A stretch of 64,000 nucleotides of DNA from positions 173,086,790 to 173,150,789 of the forward strand of contig NC_133647.1 in NCBI RefSeq assembly GCF_009905375.1. Reading direction: 5' to 3'. The DNA is from Apium graveolens (taxonomy: Eukaryota > Streptophyta > Magnoliopsida > Apiales > Apiaceae). The position numbers and the translations under genes are program-made. The notes beneath the pieces are model-generated. The model ran no database searches, was not told the origin of the DNA, and saw nothing but the letters and a program-made list of their open reading frames with translations. Position 1 is the stretch's first letter. Every line of letters begins with the position of its first letter. Of this stretch, positions 12,862 through 24,351 are shown one piece after another.

Positions 12862-13608
12862 CTATTCTGAATCCTGCTGAAACCTCCTAGCTTTCTTTTC
12901 CTCGGTGCTCACAAATTCCGGCACAAACCTTGATAACTCAGTAAATTTCGCTTCGTACTCTGCTACAGATAAGTTATTCTGCTTTAGCTCCAAGAACTTG
13001 AGCTCCATCTGGTTTTCCATAAACCTCGGGAAATATTTTCCCAGAAACAACTGACTGAATCTCTCCCAGGTTATAATAGCATCTGTCTCCATGTTTTTCT
13101 TGGCCTCCCACCAGTAGTTAGCCTCTCCTTTCAGAAGGTAGGTAGCAAATGCAGTCTTCTGTGCCTCATCGGTACTCAGAATCTCAAAGGATTTCTCTAT
13201 TTCCTTTAACCATGCCCTTGCCTCAACTGGGTCGGCTGATCCGTGGAACTTAGGTGGCTTAAGGGACTTAAAAGCCCTAAAAGAGTTTGCCACAGCATTG
13301 TTATTTCCTTGAGGGGGTGGGTTGGGTTGACGTTCCAAGTTCTGCCTTAGTAGTTGCATGAACTGGCCCATGGGATCCATGCCTGGGTTTGGCATTGGTT
13401 GCTCAACCTCAGTTTCTCCTTCTTCAGCCTCTATCTCAAATCCCTCAACATCATATGTTTCCTCTTCCTCTTCATACAGGGAGTCATCCTGTTCCACATA
13501 ATCCTCATCTTCCTCTTCTCTGTGTTCCTGGTTCCTACCGTCCTGGTTATGGCTTCCCTGGTCCTCAGATCCAAGGTTCGCCCTAGTTCCAATCTTTCTT
13601 GACGGCAT
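12862..13608 (-). pseudogene. Element A gag, capsid part
   Basis: The minus-strand frame opens at ATG 13608. The first 80 residues are strongly acidic. From about residue 110 it is a typical retrotransposon gag domain, with FKSLKPPKFHGSADP, W..EIEKSFEIL, A.YLL.GEANYWWE and F...Y.P, ending in LKQNNLSVAEYEAKFTELSRF. A frameshift at about 12865 cuts it off from the zinc knuckles. Only this and a handful of stops separate it from a full-length product. Confidence 0.85.
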
Positions 13609-14009
13609 GATACTGATAATTGTTTGGGAAAATTCAACGTTAGGTCACAATCATACACAACATTGTGCCTTGCACAGTTCTATAATGGGGAGAATGTATC
13701 TCGCAATTCTATTATATTATGACAGTTCTAATAAGAAGTGCAGTAATAATAATGATAAAAACAGTGATCTCGTCACTAAAGAACTGAACCGAAAGGAAAC
13801 AAATATTTACATAATGCAAGAAATACATAGTTTGATCTGGTCAAAAGTACAACAGTGCTATAGCCATCTATCCCAAAAGTGATACACAATAGTCTATCTG
13901 TCTAGTCAGAAAAAGGGATGCTATATACAAGTCAACTATCCCGAAAAATTGGCTCTTACTAAGGCCTCGATTATCTAGACAACTAGACTATCCCATCATC
14001 AGTCCTGAA
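13609..14009. other. Spacer between accessory ORF and gag of element A
   Basis: I see no gene and no strong repeat in this 400-bp AT-rich spacer. It lies in the element's leader between the accessory reading frame and the gag ATG. Confidence 0.5.
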
Positions 14010-14696
14010 TCACACACCGGAGCGGGTCAGCTCCCATACCCTTTCCATCGTACGACGGAAGATATAGTCAGCCTGCCGCCTGGAGATCCTACCATGTCTG
14101 TCCCCCTGGACCGATCTGAGTCTCGCTCGGGACGTGAGCTCTATCCCCGTCAGCTCCCTCCTCAAGGATCGGGGTATAGCAGCCCTAGTCTCATAAGCTC
14201 GGGTATGCCTACCCGCCCTCTTCGCATCCAACTCCCTCCTGGCCTCATCCAGCCGGGCCTCAGCAACAGCCACTCGGGTCCTCAGTACATCCTGAACATA
14301 GCCGTGGGCTAACAAAGACTGCCTATGGGCAGGGTCGAGAGGTGGTGAATCCGGAGCCGCTGGGGGTGCCTCCTCGGTCTGCCTAGGCTCGGAAGTATGG
14401 GTCTCTGAGCTGTCATCATAGGGGATCCAAGATAGTGGTGGAGGGGTAGGAGCTCTGACCACCGAGAGTGTGGGTAAAGGGGTACCAGTGTACACTACCA
14501 TAGCTCCGACATGCTCCTCAGCTACTGGGACCTCATCCGGGTCCTCCTCATCTGAAATAGTAATGACCTCTATCTCTGACTCCTCTGAGAGGTCCTCCTC
14601 ATCCTCCTCCATCTCAGGATCCTCCTGATCCTCGACATCTAGCAGTGCCTCATCATGCTCACGCTCGAACATCTCAGGGTCCTCTATCTCATGCGC
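14010..14696 (-). CDS. Element A accessory ORF before gag (predicted exon 2)
   Basis: An intact minus-strand frame lies between the PBS and gag, where chromoviruses normally have none. From the ATG at 14672 it encodes 220 residues; the frame is open from 14696. Residues 1-60 are Asp/Glu-rich and include IEVITISDEED (34-44), which fits a SUMO-interacting motif: a hydrophobic strand followed by acidic residues. Residues 60-115 are Pro/Ser/Thr-rich. Residues 125-220 are Arg-rich with a likely coiled coil (RVAVAEARLDEARREL). It is more GC-rich than its surroundings and has no stops, unlike gag and pol. The bases just upstream form an acceptor-like TGTGTAG|GCG whose own TAG closes the frame, which suggests it is entered by splicing (see 15193-15279). 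I know no named family for it. Confidence 0.6.
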   Translation of the reverse strand, partial: AHEIEDPEMFEREHDEALLDVEDQEDPEMEEDEEDLSEESEIEVITISDEEDPDEVPVAEEHVGAMVVYTGTPLPTLSVVRAPTPPPLSWIPYDDSSETHTSEPRQTEEAPPAAPDSPPLDPAHRQSLLAHGYVQDVLRTRVAVAEARLDEARRELDAKRAGRHTRAYETRAAIPRSLRRELTGIELTSRARLRSVQGDRHGRISRRQADYIFRRTMERVWELTRSGV

Positions 14697-14702
14697 CTAC
14701 AC
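14697..14702 (-). other. Predicted 3' splice site before the accessory ORF
   Basis: The minus strand reads GTGTAG|GCGCATGAG after a T/A-rich tract, as plant acceptors do. Paired with the donor at 15191-15192 it defines a 496-nt AT-rich intron (14697-15192). That intron removes the LTR end and the PBS and joins the two frames in phase 0. This is a prediction from sequence only. Confidence 0.4.
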
Positions 14703-14868
14703 ATTAAACGAGCTAAGTTACTATCATGATACTTATAAGGGTTCCCGTAAGGGTTTTAACTATCAGCGCTACTTTAAGTAGTCCGACCATGAACTTGGCA
14801 AGAGTTCTTATTATCTTTGTGAGTTTATTATTATATCATCGCATCATCTCTGAGGTTTATAACGCTTG

Positions 14869-14880
14869 GCTCTGATACCA
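14869..14880 (-). other. Element A primer binding site (initiator-Met tRNA)
   Basis: The minus strand reads TGGTATCAGAGC, the standard plant PBS complementary to the 3' end of initiator methionine tRNA, four bases from the LTR end at 14885. Confidence 0.9.
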
Positions 14881-15192
14881 TTCCTGTAACACCCCCAGAT
14901 CCGGGGTCAGGGATCCGGGTCGTCACGGTCTTTCTTTCCACAATATCACTTCACTTAATTAATAATAATTAACCTTATGTTGTGACCCCACACTAACACA
15001 CACCACAACCCGTTATAGTCTTAGAGATGAAATTGAAATAAGTACAAGTCTTTGAATCCACAATTTAAAAGTTATTACAACCTAAAATGATTACTTGATA
15101 AGTTTACAATTAATTGCCATTATCTGACACAAGTTATAATTATACATAATTGATTCCCAAAAGTAGAAGGTCTGATCTACAGATAGATCTAC

Positions 15193-15279
15193 CTCTGCAG
15201 CTATAGCAGCTATGATCTCAACGGGAAGGCGCGGGGCGCTTCCCACGCTCTTGCGATGGGTCTGCTTGAGTCTGGCCAT
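15193..15279 (-). CDS. Predicted LTR exon with histone H3 tail-like N-terminus
   Basis: On the minus strand an ATG at 15279 in strong context (AAGATGGCC) opens a frame starting MARLKQT.RKSVGSAPR. Against the histone H3 tail, allowing a one-residue gap, about 12 of the first 17 positions match, including the equivalents of R2, K4, Q5, T6, R8, K9, S10, G12 and the APR. After exactly 29 codons comes GAG|GTAGAT, a donor-like site in phase 0 with the acceptor at 14697. The left LTR keeps the exon (5280-5366) with one substitution. Solo LTR D keeps a diverged form (32363-32446) that still ends in GAG|GTAGGA. The block is GC-rich in an AT-rich LTR. Read without splicing it gives a 62-residue peptide. 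Chance resemblance is possible but unlikely. Confidence 0.5.
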
Positions 15280-16461
15280 CTTTCCTAACTGTTGTTGTGT
15301 GATGAAGAAATAAAGCAAGAGTGAGAATTACAGTTCGCAAGATAATATATAGTGTAAACAATAATGCAAGTATCTAAATGGATAACTTACTAGAATCCTT
15401 TATCAAGTGCAAGATAATTACTTACTGGATATAAGCAAAAAAACAAGGGATGAAGTTACGAAATACTTCACTATACTTATATCATTTATAAAGCTACTTG
15501 AACTACCACTGTTCAAGGTATAAGGAGCTTTCAACAGTTCATCACATAGATGAGACTACAAGACAAGATTTGAATAGATTAAATCTTTGAAGTATTATTG
15601 AAGGAAATGAAGTTATGATATACTTCATTAAGTTCCGATTTATATATCCACATATATACCTTCTTTATACAGTTCCTGAAAACCTCTGTCATGTAAAGTA
15701 TGAACAGAGTTTGTAACATCCAATAAATTTTTGGAAGGGAAAAGAATTGTGGCATAAACCCGATATCTTGCTGATCAGGCAAAGATACCAATAAGTAACC
15801 TTTTCTACTAGTAGATGGACGAATTCCCCACTGGTCATCACCCTGGTCGCAATAGGACCTTATGCTGGACTGCCACTCAGCCACTTACGCATTTGATGGA
15901 CTCCCACTGAGCCACTTACACTTTCATGGACGCCCACTGAGCCCATGTTGCTTATGCCGACTCGATAGATGGACTTAATTCCCGAACGTTGGGTAAGTAA
16001 TCAATTCATTTACCACAACCGCAACCTTGTTGCGAATATAAAATACACCACATAGCCGGATCCCTCTGGTTTTGAGCGAGTATTTAAATCCCCTTTAAAA
16101 AGGAAGATCTTAAATATATAAAAAAATGAGTTTTGGGATCCGCTCTAACTTTTAAAAATCATTTTAAAGACTCGAAAACACTTTAAAGAGTGTTTGGAGT
16201 AATGCTGATTTAATAAAGTAAATCAGCCCCAATATATTAGAAAATATCTGAATATTACTATTTAAATAATATTCCCTTAAAGAATAATTTTTATACAAAT
16301 AATTGAAGTAGAAGTTGTAAAACTTATACTTGAAATGAGTATTAAATAACCAAAGATATACTTATACGAAAGTACGATCTTTATTTGAATAATCAAAAAT
16401 AAGTTTGATTATCGACACCTTATTCTTTAATAAAATAAAGAATATATCTCAGAAAATAATC

Positions 16462-16683
16462 GGAGTCATAGGTCCTCATATGAATATTCAAATAATATTC
16501 AATTAAATAATATAAGCGGAGTCATCTGTCCTCGAATGAATATTCAAGTAATATTTATTAAATAATATAAAGTGAGTCATAAGTCCTCGAATGAATATTC
16601 AAGTAATATTCATTAAATAATATAAAGTGAGTCATAAGTCCTCGAATGAATATTCAAGTAATATTCATTAAATAATATAAAGT
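16462..16683. repeat. 55-bp tandem repeat in the A 5' LTR, four units
   Basis: These are the same units as at 6541-6762, in the same order and with only scattered differences, as expected for paired LTRs. Confidence 0.85.
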
Positions 16684-16722
16684 TATCGAATAAACCTTAT
16701 TCGATTAATAGTTTTAAAAACT

Positions 16723-16745
16723 ATTCATATATATATATATATATA
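16723..16745 (-). promoter_or_regulatory. TA-rich promoter candidate in the A LTR
   Basis: A TATATA run lies directly beside the GC hairpin CGGGAG...CTCCCG. It is in the middle of the LTR, where U3 meets R. The same pair occurs in the left LTR and in D. The function is inferred from position; a simple microsatellite is the alternative. Confidence 0.35.
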
Positions 16746-18823
16746 ATGCTCGGGAGCCTCGCCTCCCGGTTTTAGAAAAAGTTCACCTTTTGATCCCCTA
16801 TACTAAGGGCATACTCAAATACCGCTTATCTCTAGCATAGGTATTATGCAACTAATAAGCATTTGAACCAACAGATATATAAATCAAGAATACGAAACAG
16901 GCATGCATATATACCATATCACATGCTACAATATATCGCAAGAATTTGCTAATAACAAATATGCATTTATCACAAGATCATGCATATACACATATACATC
17001 ACAACAACAGTTATACGGGTAGAATACTTGCCTGAGCGACTGGGGGTTACAAATGGCTTGGGACAAGTCTGGTAACCTATAAACAACATATAAGTAGGAA
17101 TTAAACCAAAGTCACTTATAAATCTATACTTTAACCAATTTAGACTCTAACGCTCGCTTTCCGCTTAACAATTCACTTAAGTCGCTCGAGTACCCTCGGC
17201 TCCACCATTTTTAATAAATTAACCATTATGAGTTTTAAGGTGATTCTTTCTCGAGTGTCTTACCAACTGCCTATTACACTTTACATAAATGTTTCATACT
17301 CCAATTAGTCCTTTAAGTTCTTTAAACTATGTTTCAAAGTAAGGCGAGGGTAATGGTTCGTTCGCGAAACGTCGTTACTTAAAACGGCCGTTTCTCCTAA
17401 AGCGAACATCGGAATCAAACGAACCACATATCAAAACGAAGCTCGTAACATGAACTATCTAATCATGGCAATGGTCAAAACCTAGGAGGGAGTTCTCGGG
17501 TACTCATGTTAAGAACAATACAGCCTAAAGTAAATCGGACATTACGACGGCTATGTTTATGCGATTTCCCAAATTTAAAACACTCCAATTCAACCCACAA
17601 TCAATCCACAATCACAACCCAATCAAAACTCCATCCATACTACATCATAACAGCCCCAACAACTCAACATCAACAATTTATACTCATTCTTAAACTTGAA
17701 TTTAACTACACTTAAGTTCATTAATCAACAATCCAAGAACTACCACTCCAAAAACTTCACAAAATCAACTAATCTCTACATTTACAACTAGCAAACCTCT
17801 CATGAATTATAACAACAATTCTAAACCTAATTACTCAATTAAAGTTAGGGTTTGGAGGGGTTATACCTTCCTTAGAAAGTGGAGAATCAAGAGAATGGAT
17901 TGGAATCACCCTTAAAGTCCTTATCCAAGCTTAATCTAAACAAAACTTCAAGAACAAAAAATTTAGTTCTTGAAAAACACTATTCACCATCTTCTTCAAT
18001 GATTTTTAGGAAGAGATTGTGGATGATTTAGGAGCTCAAACTTATAGGATATTCATAACTATGCATAAGGAGTCTTAGATAATTACCATGTAATTTAACA
18101 AAGCTTGGAACTGTGATTTTGACTTTCTTGCTTTGGAAAAGAAGAAGAAGCCGAGAGCAAGGTGAAGAAAATGAAATTATCTTTGTGTTTTGGGTGAAAT
18201 GATTGTTGGTTGGTTGTTTTTAGCTTGATTTTGGTTAATTACCTTTTTAACCATGAACTTTGTGTGGTTTTAAATCAACCACACCTCCTTCCCCCTTATG
18301 TCATGCTTATGTCACCTTGTTATGTCATCATCCCTTACTTGCCCTCTTCTCTTTGGTTTGATGACATCATCCCCTCTAATCTCTTTGATTAGCTTTTAAT
18401 TATTTAGCTAATGACCGCTGATCTGTTATACGGTTCGCTTAACTTTCGTTTTCGTTTATCGTTTGAGGGATCATACCCGGGATCTTATTACTTAGGTTTC
18501 CTTAACCTTTCTCAATACATTATTTTCCTTTTTATGATCCTCTATTAAAATCCTCAAATTTAAATCCTTTTTATCATGTTACCTTATACTCAATTCTTTC
18601 GATATCTGGTGGATTTCTGGTAAAATCAAAGTGTTCGGATTTGGATTCTGGCGATCTTTACATACACTTATATATCATATAGAGTACCAATAAAATCCCA
18701 GAATATCCATATAAGAACCCCTACATAGTGTGGCATGAAAAGTTTTCTTGTTCAGAAATATCAGCAAAAACACTATTCATAAGGGTTACAAAAAGTTCAA
18801 AATTTTGGGGTTATTACAGATTA

Positions 18824-20840
18824 GATGCTAAATTTCCAGATACAACAATACTTGACATCAACAGACAGTTGAGGAAGAATTCTAATCTTGCAACTAAAGT
18901 GGATTCCTTGGACACAAGACTAAAAGCAGTAGAAGCTTCTCTCACGGCTATTCATCTACATCAAGCATAGCAAACTCAGTTGCTTCAAAAGCTGGTGGCT
19001 GTACAAACTTCTTCCTCCACTCTACTTGATGATAATAAAAAGGGGGAGAAAGATTCAATCATCCAAGTTAGTCAAGAAGGGCAAACTAGTGAGGGGGAGC
19101 ATGTGTTAAATGTTCAAATCAGCCAAGTAATAGTTCCATAAATTACATTACCAAAGCCACCAGTATTGGACAACATTGATCTGATCCAAATAGCAGCTGC
19201 TAAGCTTGATTCAAAGACAAATCTCAAGATGCTTGATGTTGCAGCTGTTGAGAAGGAATTGGATGACAAGTGAAAGAAAATAGATGAAGAAATTCAGAAG
19301 AAATTTGGTCAGATACAGAAACCAGACAAGATCTTTCATCACCACTCACAAGTCAAACAAATCTCTGTGAATGAAATGAGTCTAGGTAGCTTGGAAAAGG
19401 GGTAATCTTCATGCATCAAGTCTCCAAAGGCCAATCTGGTTTTAAAGCCTAAAAAGAACTATCCAAAGTTCTCAGACAAAAATCCTGTGGATTTTATGTT
19501 TGAGACACCAAGGCCAGATGAAAAGAAGCTGTTGGCAAGGACAATTACATTCTTCAAAGATCCAACTGATTTAGTGCTAAAAAGAAGAATAGCCAAGATT
19601 TACAGGAATGGTAAGGAAATCTGTGTGGTGGATGGACACCCTCAGTTTGTAGAAGCCAAGAAGGAAGAAAAGGAAAGAATTAAGCAAAAAAAGAAGCAGG
19701 TTGCCTTAGATTCTAAAAAGCTCAAATAAAAGAAAAGCAAGCTGCTCTCTTGGCCAAATTTCAAGCTGTGAAAACTACAACTGAGATTTCTGAGAAACCA
19801 CCTGTGATTACTGAAGCTCGAGATCAGAAAATGCAAAATTAACCTCAACAGAAAAGAAAATTCAGATACAAGCTTCATTCCAAAAGAAAATTGGACTTCA
19901 GTGATGAGGAAATGGAAGACTACATTCCCAAATAGTCTACAACTTCAACTCAAACATCTAAGCCCTCAGTGGTACATGAGGAATTTAAGGTGGATCCAAC
20001 AAAGAATTTTCATGGTGAGCCTATAATTCCCAAGGATAAGCCAATAGACTGGGAAAGTTTGCCAATTCCTGAACTTAATTTACCTATCTTCAATAAACCA
20101 AAGAAAACAAAGATAAGAGCAACCAAGAAGGTCAAGCCTGTGACTCTCAGAATCAAAGCCTTAGCCAAAACTCAACCAATTGTCAACAAGGGAGATCTAC
20201 TCTACATTTGTGACATCAAGGAATTTTCTGATAGAAATCTCTACTTGGATGAATTGGAAGAGGTAAGAGGAATTGATGCTCACAAACATCTTCCTGAAAG
20301 ACTAGTGTTTAAGTACAAGGGAGGGAAAGAGATCACATGGCCCCTTCACAGGATTCTTCAAGAAAGCCAATCCGTACTGATAAAGGTCTTCTCATCGTTT
20401 AAGAAAAACTTTGGTTTTAATGTAACTGCAAGGAAATTGGTCCTAAAGAAGATAGAAGATATAAGGAGTAATAAAGCCAAAGATGCACTCCCAAAAACTC
20501 TATCAATCCCTTCACAAGAAATAGAGTGCATTTGAGGCCTTATTGGCTAATGGAATTCATGGATGACAAGGGTGTTAGAAGATTCTTCAAACTGGATGAC
20601 CAATTGAGTATCTCTAGCAATGAGACTCTATTGGAAATGCAAGAAAAGATGGATCTGTCAGATGCTGAAGAACTTGAATTCCACAGGCAGCTCCAAAATC
20701 AAATAGAGGAAAAAAATAGGAAGCTTGGGAAGAAATCAGACAATCAAGAAAATAGAAATCATCTACTCAGACTAGAAGAGCACCTTGATAATGATTGTGA
20801 GAACTCTTTGTACACTCTTAATTTGTTCAATTTTCAATAA
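18824..20840 (+). pseudogene. Element E extra ORF, 3' part
   Basis: This resumes the frame cut by element A at codons encoding the coiled-coil part (TILDINRQLR...VDSLDTRLK). It continues through a KPPVLDNIDLIQ stretch to a conserved C-terminal domain: FFKDPTD.VLK.RIAKIYRNGK.ICVVDGHPQF, a lysine-rich region, then LPERLVFKYKGGKEITWPL and a leucine/valine-rich helix. It ends near 20840 with an L.LEEHL motif shared with B and the non-autonomous element. Stops and frameshifts are scattered (near 18970, 19140, 19270, 19400, 19727, 19932, 20533). Counting both parts, the intact gene would be about 1560 codons. Its function is unknown. Confidence 0.65.
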
Positions 20841-20948
20841 ATTGCAGCACTTATCAGTTTTATCTCCTATAATTCAATCTTTATATTTAGGGTGTTTTGT
20901 TATCATCAAGTTTTTCTTAATTTATGGCTATAATTCCAGTAGACATAA

Positions 20949-20960
20949 ATTGGGGGAGAT
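20949..20960 (+). other. Element E polypurine tract
   Basis: ATTGGGGGAGAT lies directly before the LTR TGTTAGG. The same tract occurs in B, and in H on the minus strand, which supports a common lineage. Confidence 0.85.
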
Positions 20961-21997
20961 TGTTAGGAATATGTTGTGAACTTGATGAAAAGTTAAACAA
21001 AACACCTCAGTAGATTTAAATTAGTGAATTTTGTAGCTCTCGACGGATGTTCTAATATAGCCCCGACGAATGAACTTTATAGTCCTGACGGATGACAATT
21101 TAACATCCATCGAGAGTGTAGCTTATGTAACAAATAAGTCTAGTAGCACATTTCTGCAAACAACATGTTTTAGTCTAGTAGATTCTATAGGATTCTCTAA
21201 GTCATGTGGACTACTAGATTGATATGCAGAATAGGTTTGCTAATTGTAAATATGAGATGTCTTGTAATTCTGTATAAGTGAAATAATGTCAAGTGACAGA
21301 TAGACTCCCGAAGGATGATCTACAAGGCTCCCGACAAATGATCAACATATTCCTGATGGATGTTCAACATAATCCGGACGGATGATCATATTCAAAATAG
21401 CTGTTGATAGTGACAACACAGTCACATGCATCGGGTGTTTACAAAAGGAATGTGGCAGCCTGTTAAACAGGATTTTGAGAACAAAGAAGCATTACCATTT
21501 CCATGCAAATGTGAAGATATTCAAAGATGCTGGATAGAGTAATGCTGTAACATGATATTAGACTAGATTTATTTTGTTTTATTATCTTGTCTTACTGTCA
21601 TTTAACTTGGTGATATATAAACCAAGTGTAGCAAGTTGAACAATTAACTAAGCAAGCATATTTTTCAGAGAGATAGATAAAGCTGTACTTATTAAGAATT
21701 TCTCTGTAGTTTGTTTGTTCACTTGTAAAGCAGCTGTGTGCTATTCAAAGCATCACAGAGTTCTCAATCTGATATATATATATATATATGATGGATACTT
21801 TCAAATCCACCAGAAAGTTTTAAAGCTTGTGTTTTATTACTTAGTGTTTTGATTTCTATTACTCTTCCATTCCGCATTACCGCAAATCAAACACTGTTAT
21901 ATATATTAAGTTAGAACATTTTTAAAATCTCAAAAGTAGCCAAAACTACATTCAACCCCCCCTTCTGTAATTCTTGTTGTATTGTTAGAGAATAACA
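20961..21997 (+). mobile_element. Element E 3' LTR
   Basis: The LTR runs TGTTAGGAATATG...GAATAACA. U3 carries the motif pair TCTCGACGGATG...CATCCATCGAGA (about 21039-21118) and a four-unit array at 21306-21388 in the form CCGACGGATGATC. A TATATAAA box is at 21614-21621. U5 ends with TTCAACCCCCCCTTCTGTAA. Confidence 0.88.
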
Positions 21998-22655
21998 AGC
22001 GGGATACGTAGTGATTCAACAAAGTTTGAAACTCCATTAATCCTCCATTAATGAACTCTTAAAACTTCTTTAAGGTAAATATTCTTACTACGAATTAAAT
22101 TTCTATTTTCGCATGGATCCTACATAGGGTTTCAATTTTATTCTGGTTTTAATTTAATTTTACATCATTTCCATTGCGTTTATGTGCTCGAAACCCTTCA
22201 ATGCAGTTGTATTTCATTTTCTTTTGTTATGACCGGTCAAACTCTCGTATTATCCCAGGATATATGGCTCAAGTAAAATGTTATGAATCATCTTTAAACA
22301 TTGAAAAACAAAGATCAAATCTTAAGAATTATACCTCAAAAGAAGGTATAATCTCCACTCAAATCAAACCAAGACTAAAATAAGTATAAAATAATCTTTC
22401 CCCAAATTTTCAGCAAAAACCCTAGCTTTTCTTCCTCTCCATAACTCAAGAAAACCATCAATTCAATCATGTAAATACATATGCACATCTATATACAGGA
22501 AAACTGAATTAAGAATTGAAAAACCAAAATCGTATGTGTGCTTTGTTTTCCCCTTTTTTCTCTCTCTCTGACCATCTCTCCAAATTTATCTTTTTTTCTT
22601 AACATGTTTCTTTAATCCCCTTATTTTTTAATAATAATTAAAGCTTAAAAACTAT
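21998..22655. other. AT-rich sequence between E and a solo LTR
   Basis: No gene is supported. The composition, with a polypyrimidine stretch ending in TCTCTCTCTCTG (about 22558) and an AAACCCTAGC block, is like the interior of gypsy LTRs of the A/D type. It may be part of an old gypsy LTR into which E, the solo LTR and B were all inserted; this is a weak inference. Confidence 0.35.
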
Positions 22656-23830
22656 TGTTAGGAATATGTTGTAGTCTTGATGATAATTGACCAAAATACC
22701 TTAAGTAGATTAATTAAGTGTCATTTAGTAGCCTTCAACGGATAACCACAGTTTATCTATCCATTGACGGAGTAGCTTATGTTAATAAGTATGTAGCACA
22801 TTGTGTACACTATAATAGCTAGGGGATTTGGTAGTTTTATTAGTTTCTAAGTCATGTTGACTACTAACAATATATACAGAATAGGCGGGCTAAGTGTAAA
22901 CATAAAATGTATTATAATTTTGTATAAGTAAAAGAATATCAACTGCTAAGGAAACATATTCAACTGCTAAACTACAAGCTTCAATGGATGATTCTACAAG
23001 ATTCAACGAATAACTCAATATGCATTCAACGGATAAGTTAGTCAAGAGGTCCTCAACTGATATCAGATAAAGCTTCAACGAATGTTAACAAGAAAGCTTC
23101 AATGGATGACACCAGTATTGTGTCAATGGATAACTCAATAAAGCTTTAACAGATAACATCAATAAAGCTTCAACTGATTATCAACAAGATGGCAGTTGAT
23201 AGTGACTTGACAGAAACTGATAGAGTCACATGAGTTGATAGTGCACAAAAGGAATGTGGCAGCCTGCTTACATGTTTTAGAAAAAAATAAAGCATTTCCA
23301 TTTCCATACAAAACAAGCACGTTCAAAGATGATGTATCTTACTTGGAATGCATTGGACAGAGAAATGAAGAAGCATGTGTTTGGACCTAGTTGATAGGAA
23401 TATTATTCTTGTCTTATTGCACATGTAAACTTGGTGAATATATAAACTAAGTGTAGCAAGTATTTTAGGATAACTAAGCACAATAAGTTGAACAAGCAAG
23501 AACTAGAGAGTTTAGCAAGTTGTATCTTTAGAAAGTACTCTCAAGTTCTAAGTTGTAACAAAATACTTGTAAGCACCTGTGTGCAATTTGCATCACAGAG
23601 ATTTCTTCAAATATACATCTCTGGTGGAAAGACAAATCCACCAGAAAGTTTTTAAACTGGTGTTTATTTACTTTGTGTTAGTAGAATACTTTAAAAGTTT
23701 TATCTGCATTCTTGCATATTCACAAACACAGTTTATATTTCAGAATGAGTTTTTCAGATAATCAAAAAGTAACCAAAATTCCATTCAACCCCCTTCTGTA
23801 ATTCTGTTGTTATATTGTTGGGAAATAATA
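22656..23830 (+). mobile_element. Solo LTR related to B/E
   Basis: It starts TGTTAGGAATATG like E and ends TTGGGAAATAATA, a decayed form of GGGAATAACA. No internal region is attached. The flanks are actat and aatat, a TSD with one mismatch. U3 holds an array of about nine degenerate units (22979-23180) of the type TTCAACGGATAAC, a variant of the clade motif. The U5 box TTCAACCCCCTTCTGTAA is present. Confidence 0.75.
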
Positions 23831-24050
23831 AATATGCTTTATAAAAACTAAAGTAAAATCTATAAATAGCCTTTACTAAAATTTTATCTTTTCTAAAAAC
23901 TAATTTTCTTATTCTCCAGATTAACCAAAATAGAAATCTACAGTTTAAATTAAAAGAATAAGTAAATTCTAACCGATTCAGAATTAAAGCAAATAAAAAC
24001 ATGCTCTACAAATAATTCACATATAAAACAATTAAATATGAAAAATACAT
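23831..24050. other. AT-rich flank of element B, with its left TSD
   Basis: I see no gene. Bases 24046-24050 are tacat, the TSD of element B, repeated at 60696-60700. Confidence 0.6.
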
Positions 24051-24125
24051 TGTTATGAATATGTTGTGTACTTGATGATAAGTTAAATAAAATACTCAGT
24101 CGATTTAATTTAGTGATTTTGTAGC

Positions 24126-24160
24126 TTTCAACGGATGATCACTTTCAACATCCGTTGAAA
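24126..24160. promoter_or_regulatory. Inverted-repeat motif hairpin in B U3
   Basis: TTTCAACGGATG is followed 11 bases later by its exact complement CATCCGTTGAAA, a 12-bp perfect stem made of two facing copies of the family motif. The 3' LTR has the same structure with one mismatch (59717-59751), and E has a longer-spaced version. A protein-binding site is the natural reading, but this is inference. Confidence 0.6.
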
Positions 24161-24351
24161 GGGTCGCTTACGTGTTAAGAAGTTTAGTAGCACATTTCTG
24201 CATATTGTAATGCCTTAGAGAACTAGATGTTATAGAATGCTTTAAGTCATGTTGACTACTAGATTGATATGCAATATAGATTGGCTAATTATAAATATTA
24301 AATGCATTGTAATCTTATATAAATGAAATAGAGTTAAGTGCTATACAGATA

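Larger units (their letters stand above)
4972..18818 (-). mobile_element. Element A: chromodomain Ty3/gypsy retrotransposon (Tekay/Del-like)
   Basis: This 13.8-kb element on the minus strand is flanked by the 5-bp TSD gatta (4967-4971 and 18819-18823). Order in its own direction: 5' LTR (14885-18818), Met-tRNA PBS, accessory ORF, gag, protease, RT, RNase H, integrase with a chromodomain-like tail, polypurine tract, 3' LTR (4972-8883). The integrase tail and long LTRs point to the chromovirus branch, Tekay/Del type. It lies inside the E extra ORF, so it is younger than E. A few stops and one frameshift in gag make this copy non-autonomous. Confidence 0.9.
14885..18818 (-). mobile_element. Element A 5' LTR (right copy)
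   Basis: This 3.93-kb LTR runs from TGTAACACCCCC to TTATTACA and is followed by the TSD gatta. In element direction U3 comes first. A TA-rich run (16723-16745) beside a CGGGAG...CTCCCG hairpin is the best promoter candidate, and the histone-tail-like exon (15193-15279) lies downstream in the presumed leader. It has four 55-bp repeat units at 16462-16683. It is very similar to the left LTR, so A is a comparatively recent insertion. Confidence 0.9.
1884..21997 (+). mobile_element. Element E, Sirevirus-like Ty1/copia, 3' part (split by A)
   Basis: The visible E sequence is 1884-4971 plus 18824-21997, interrupted by element A. It contains the spacer after pol, the large 3' extra ORF, a polypurine tract and the 3' LTR. 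Its gag, pol and 5' LTR would lie to the left, beyond element F. It aligns along its length with the matching part of element B (38664-41409, 57315-60695), which identifies it as a member of the same clade. The base run after its 3' LTR is agcgg; the matching TSD is not in the window. Confidence 0.8.
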
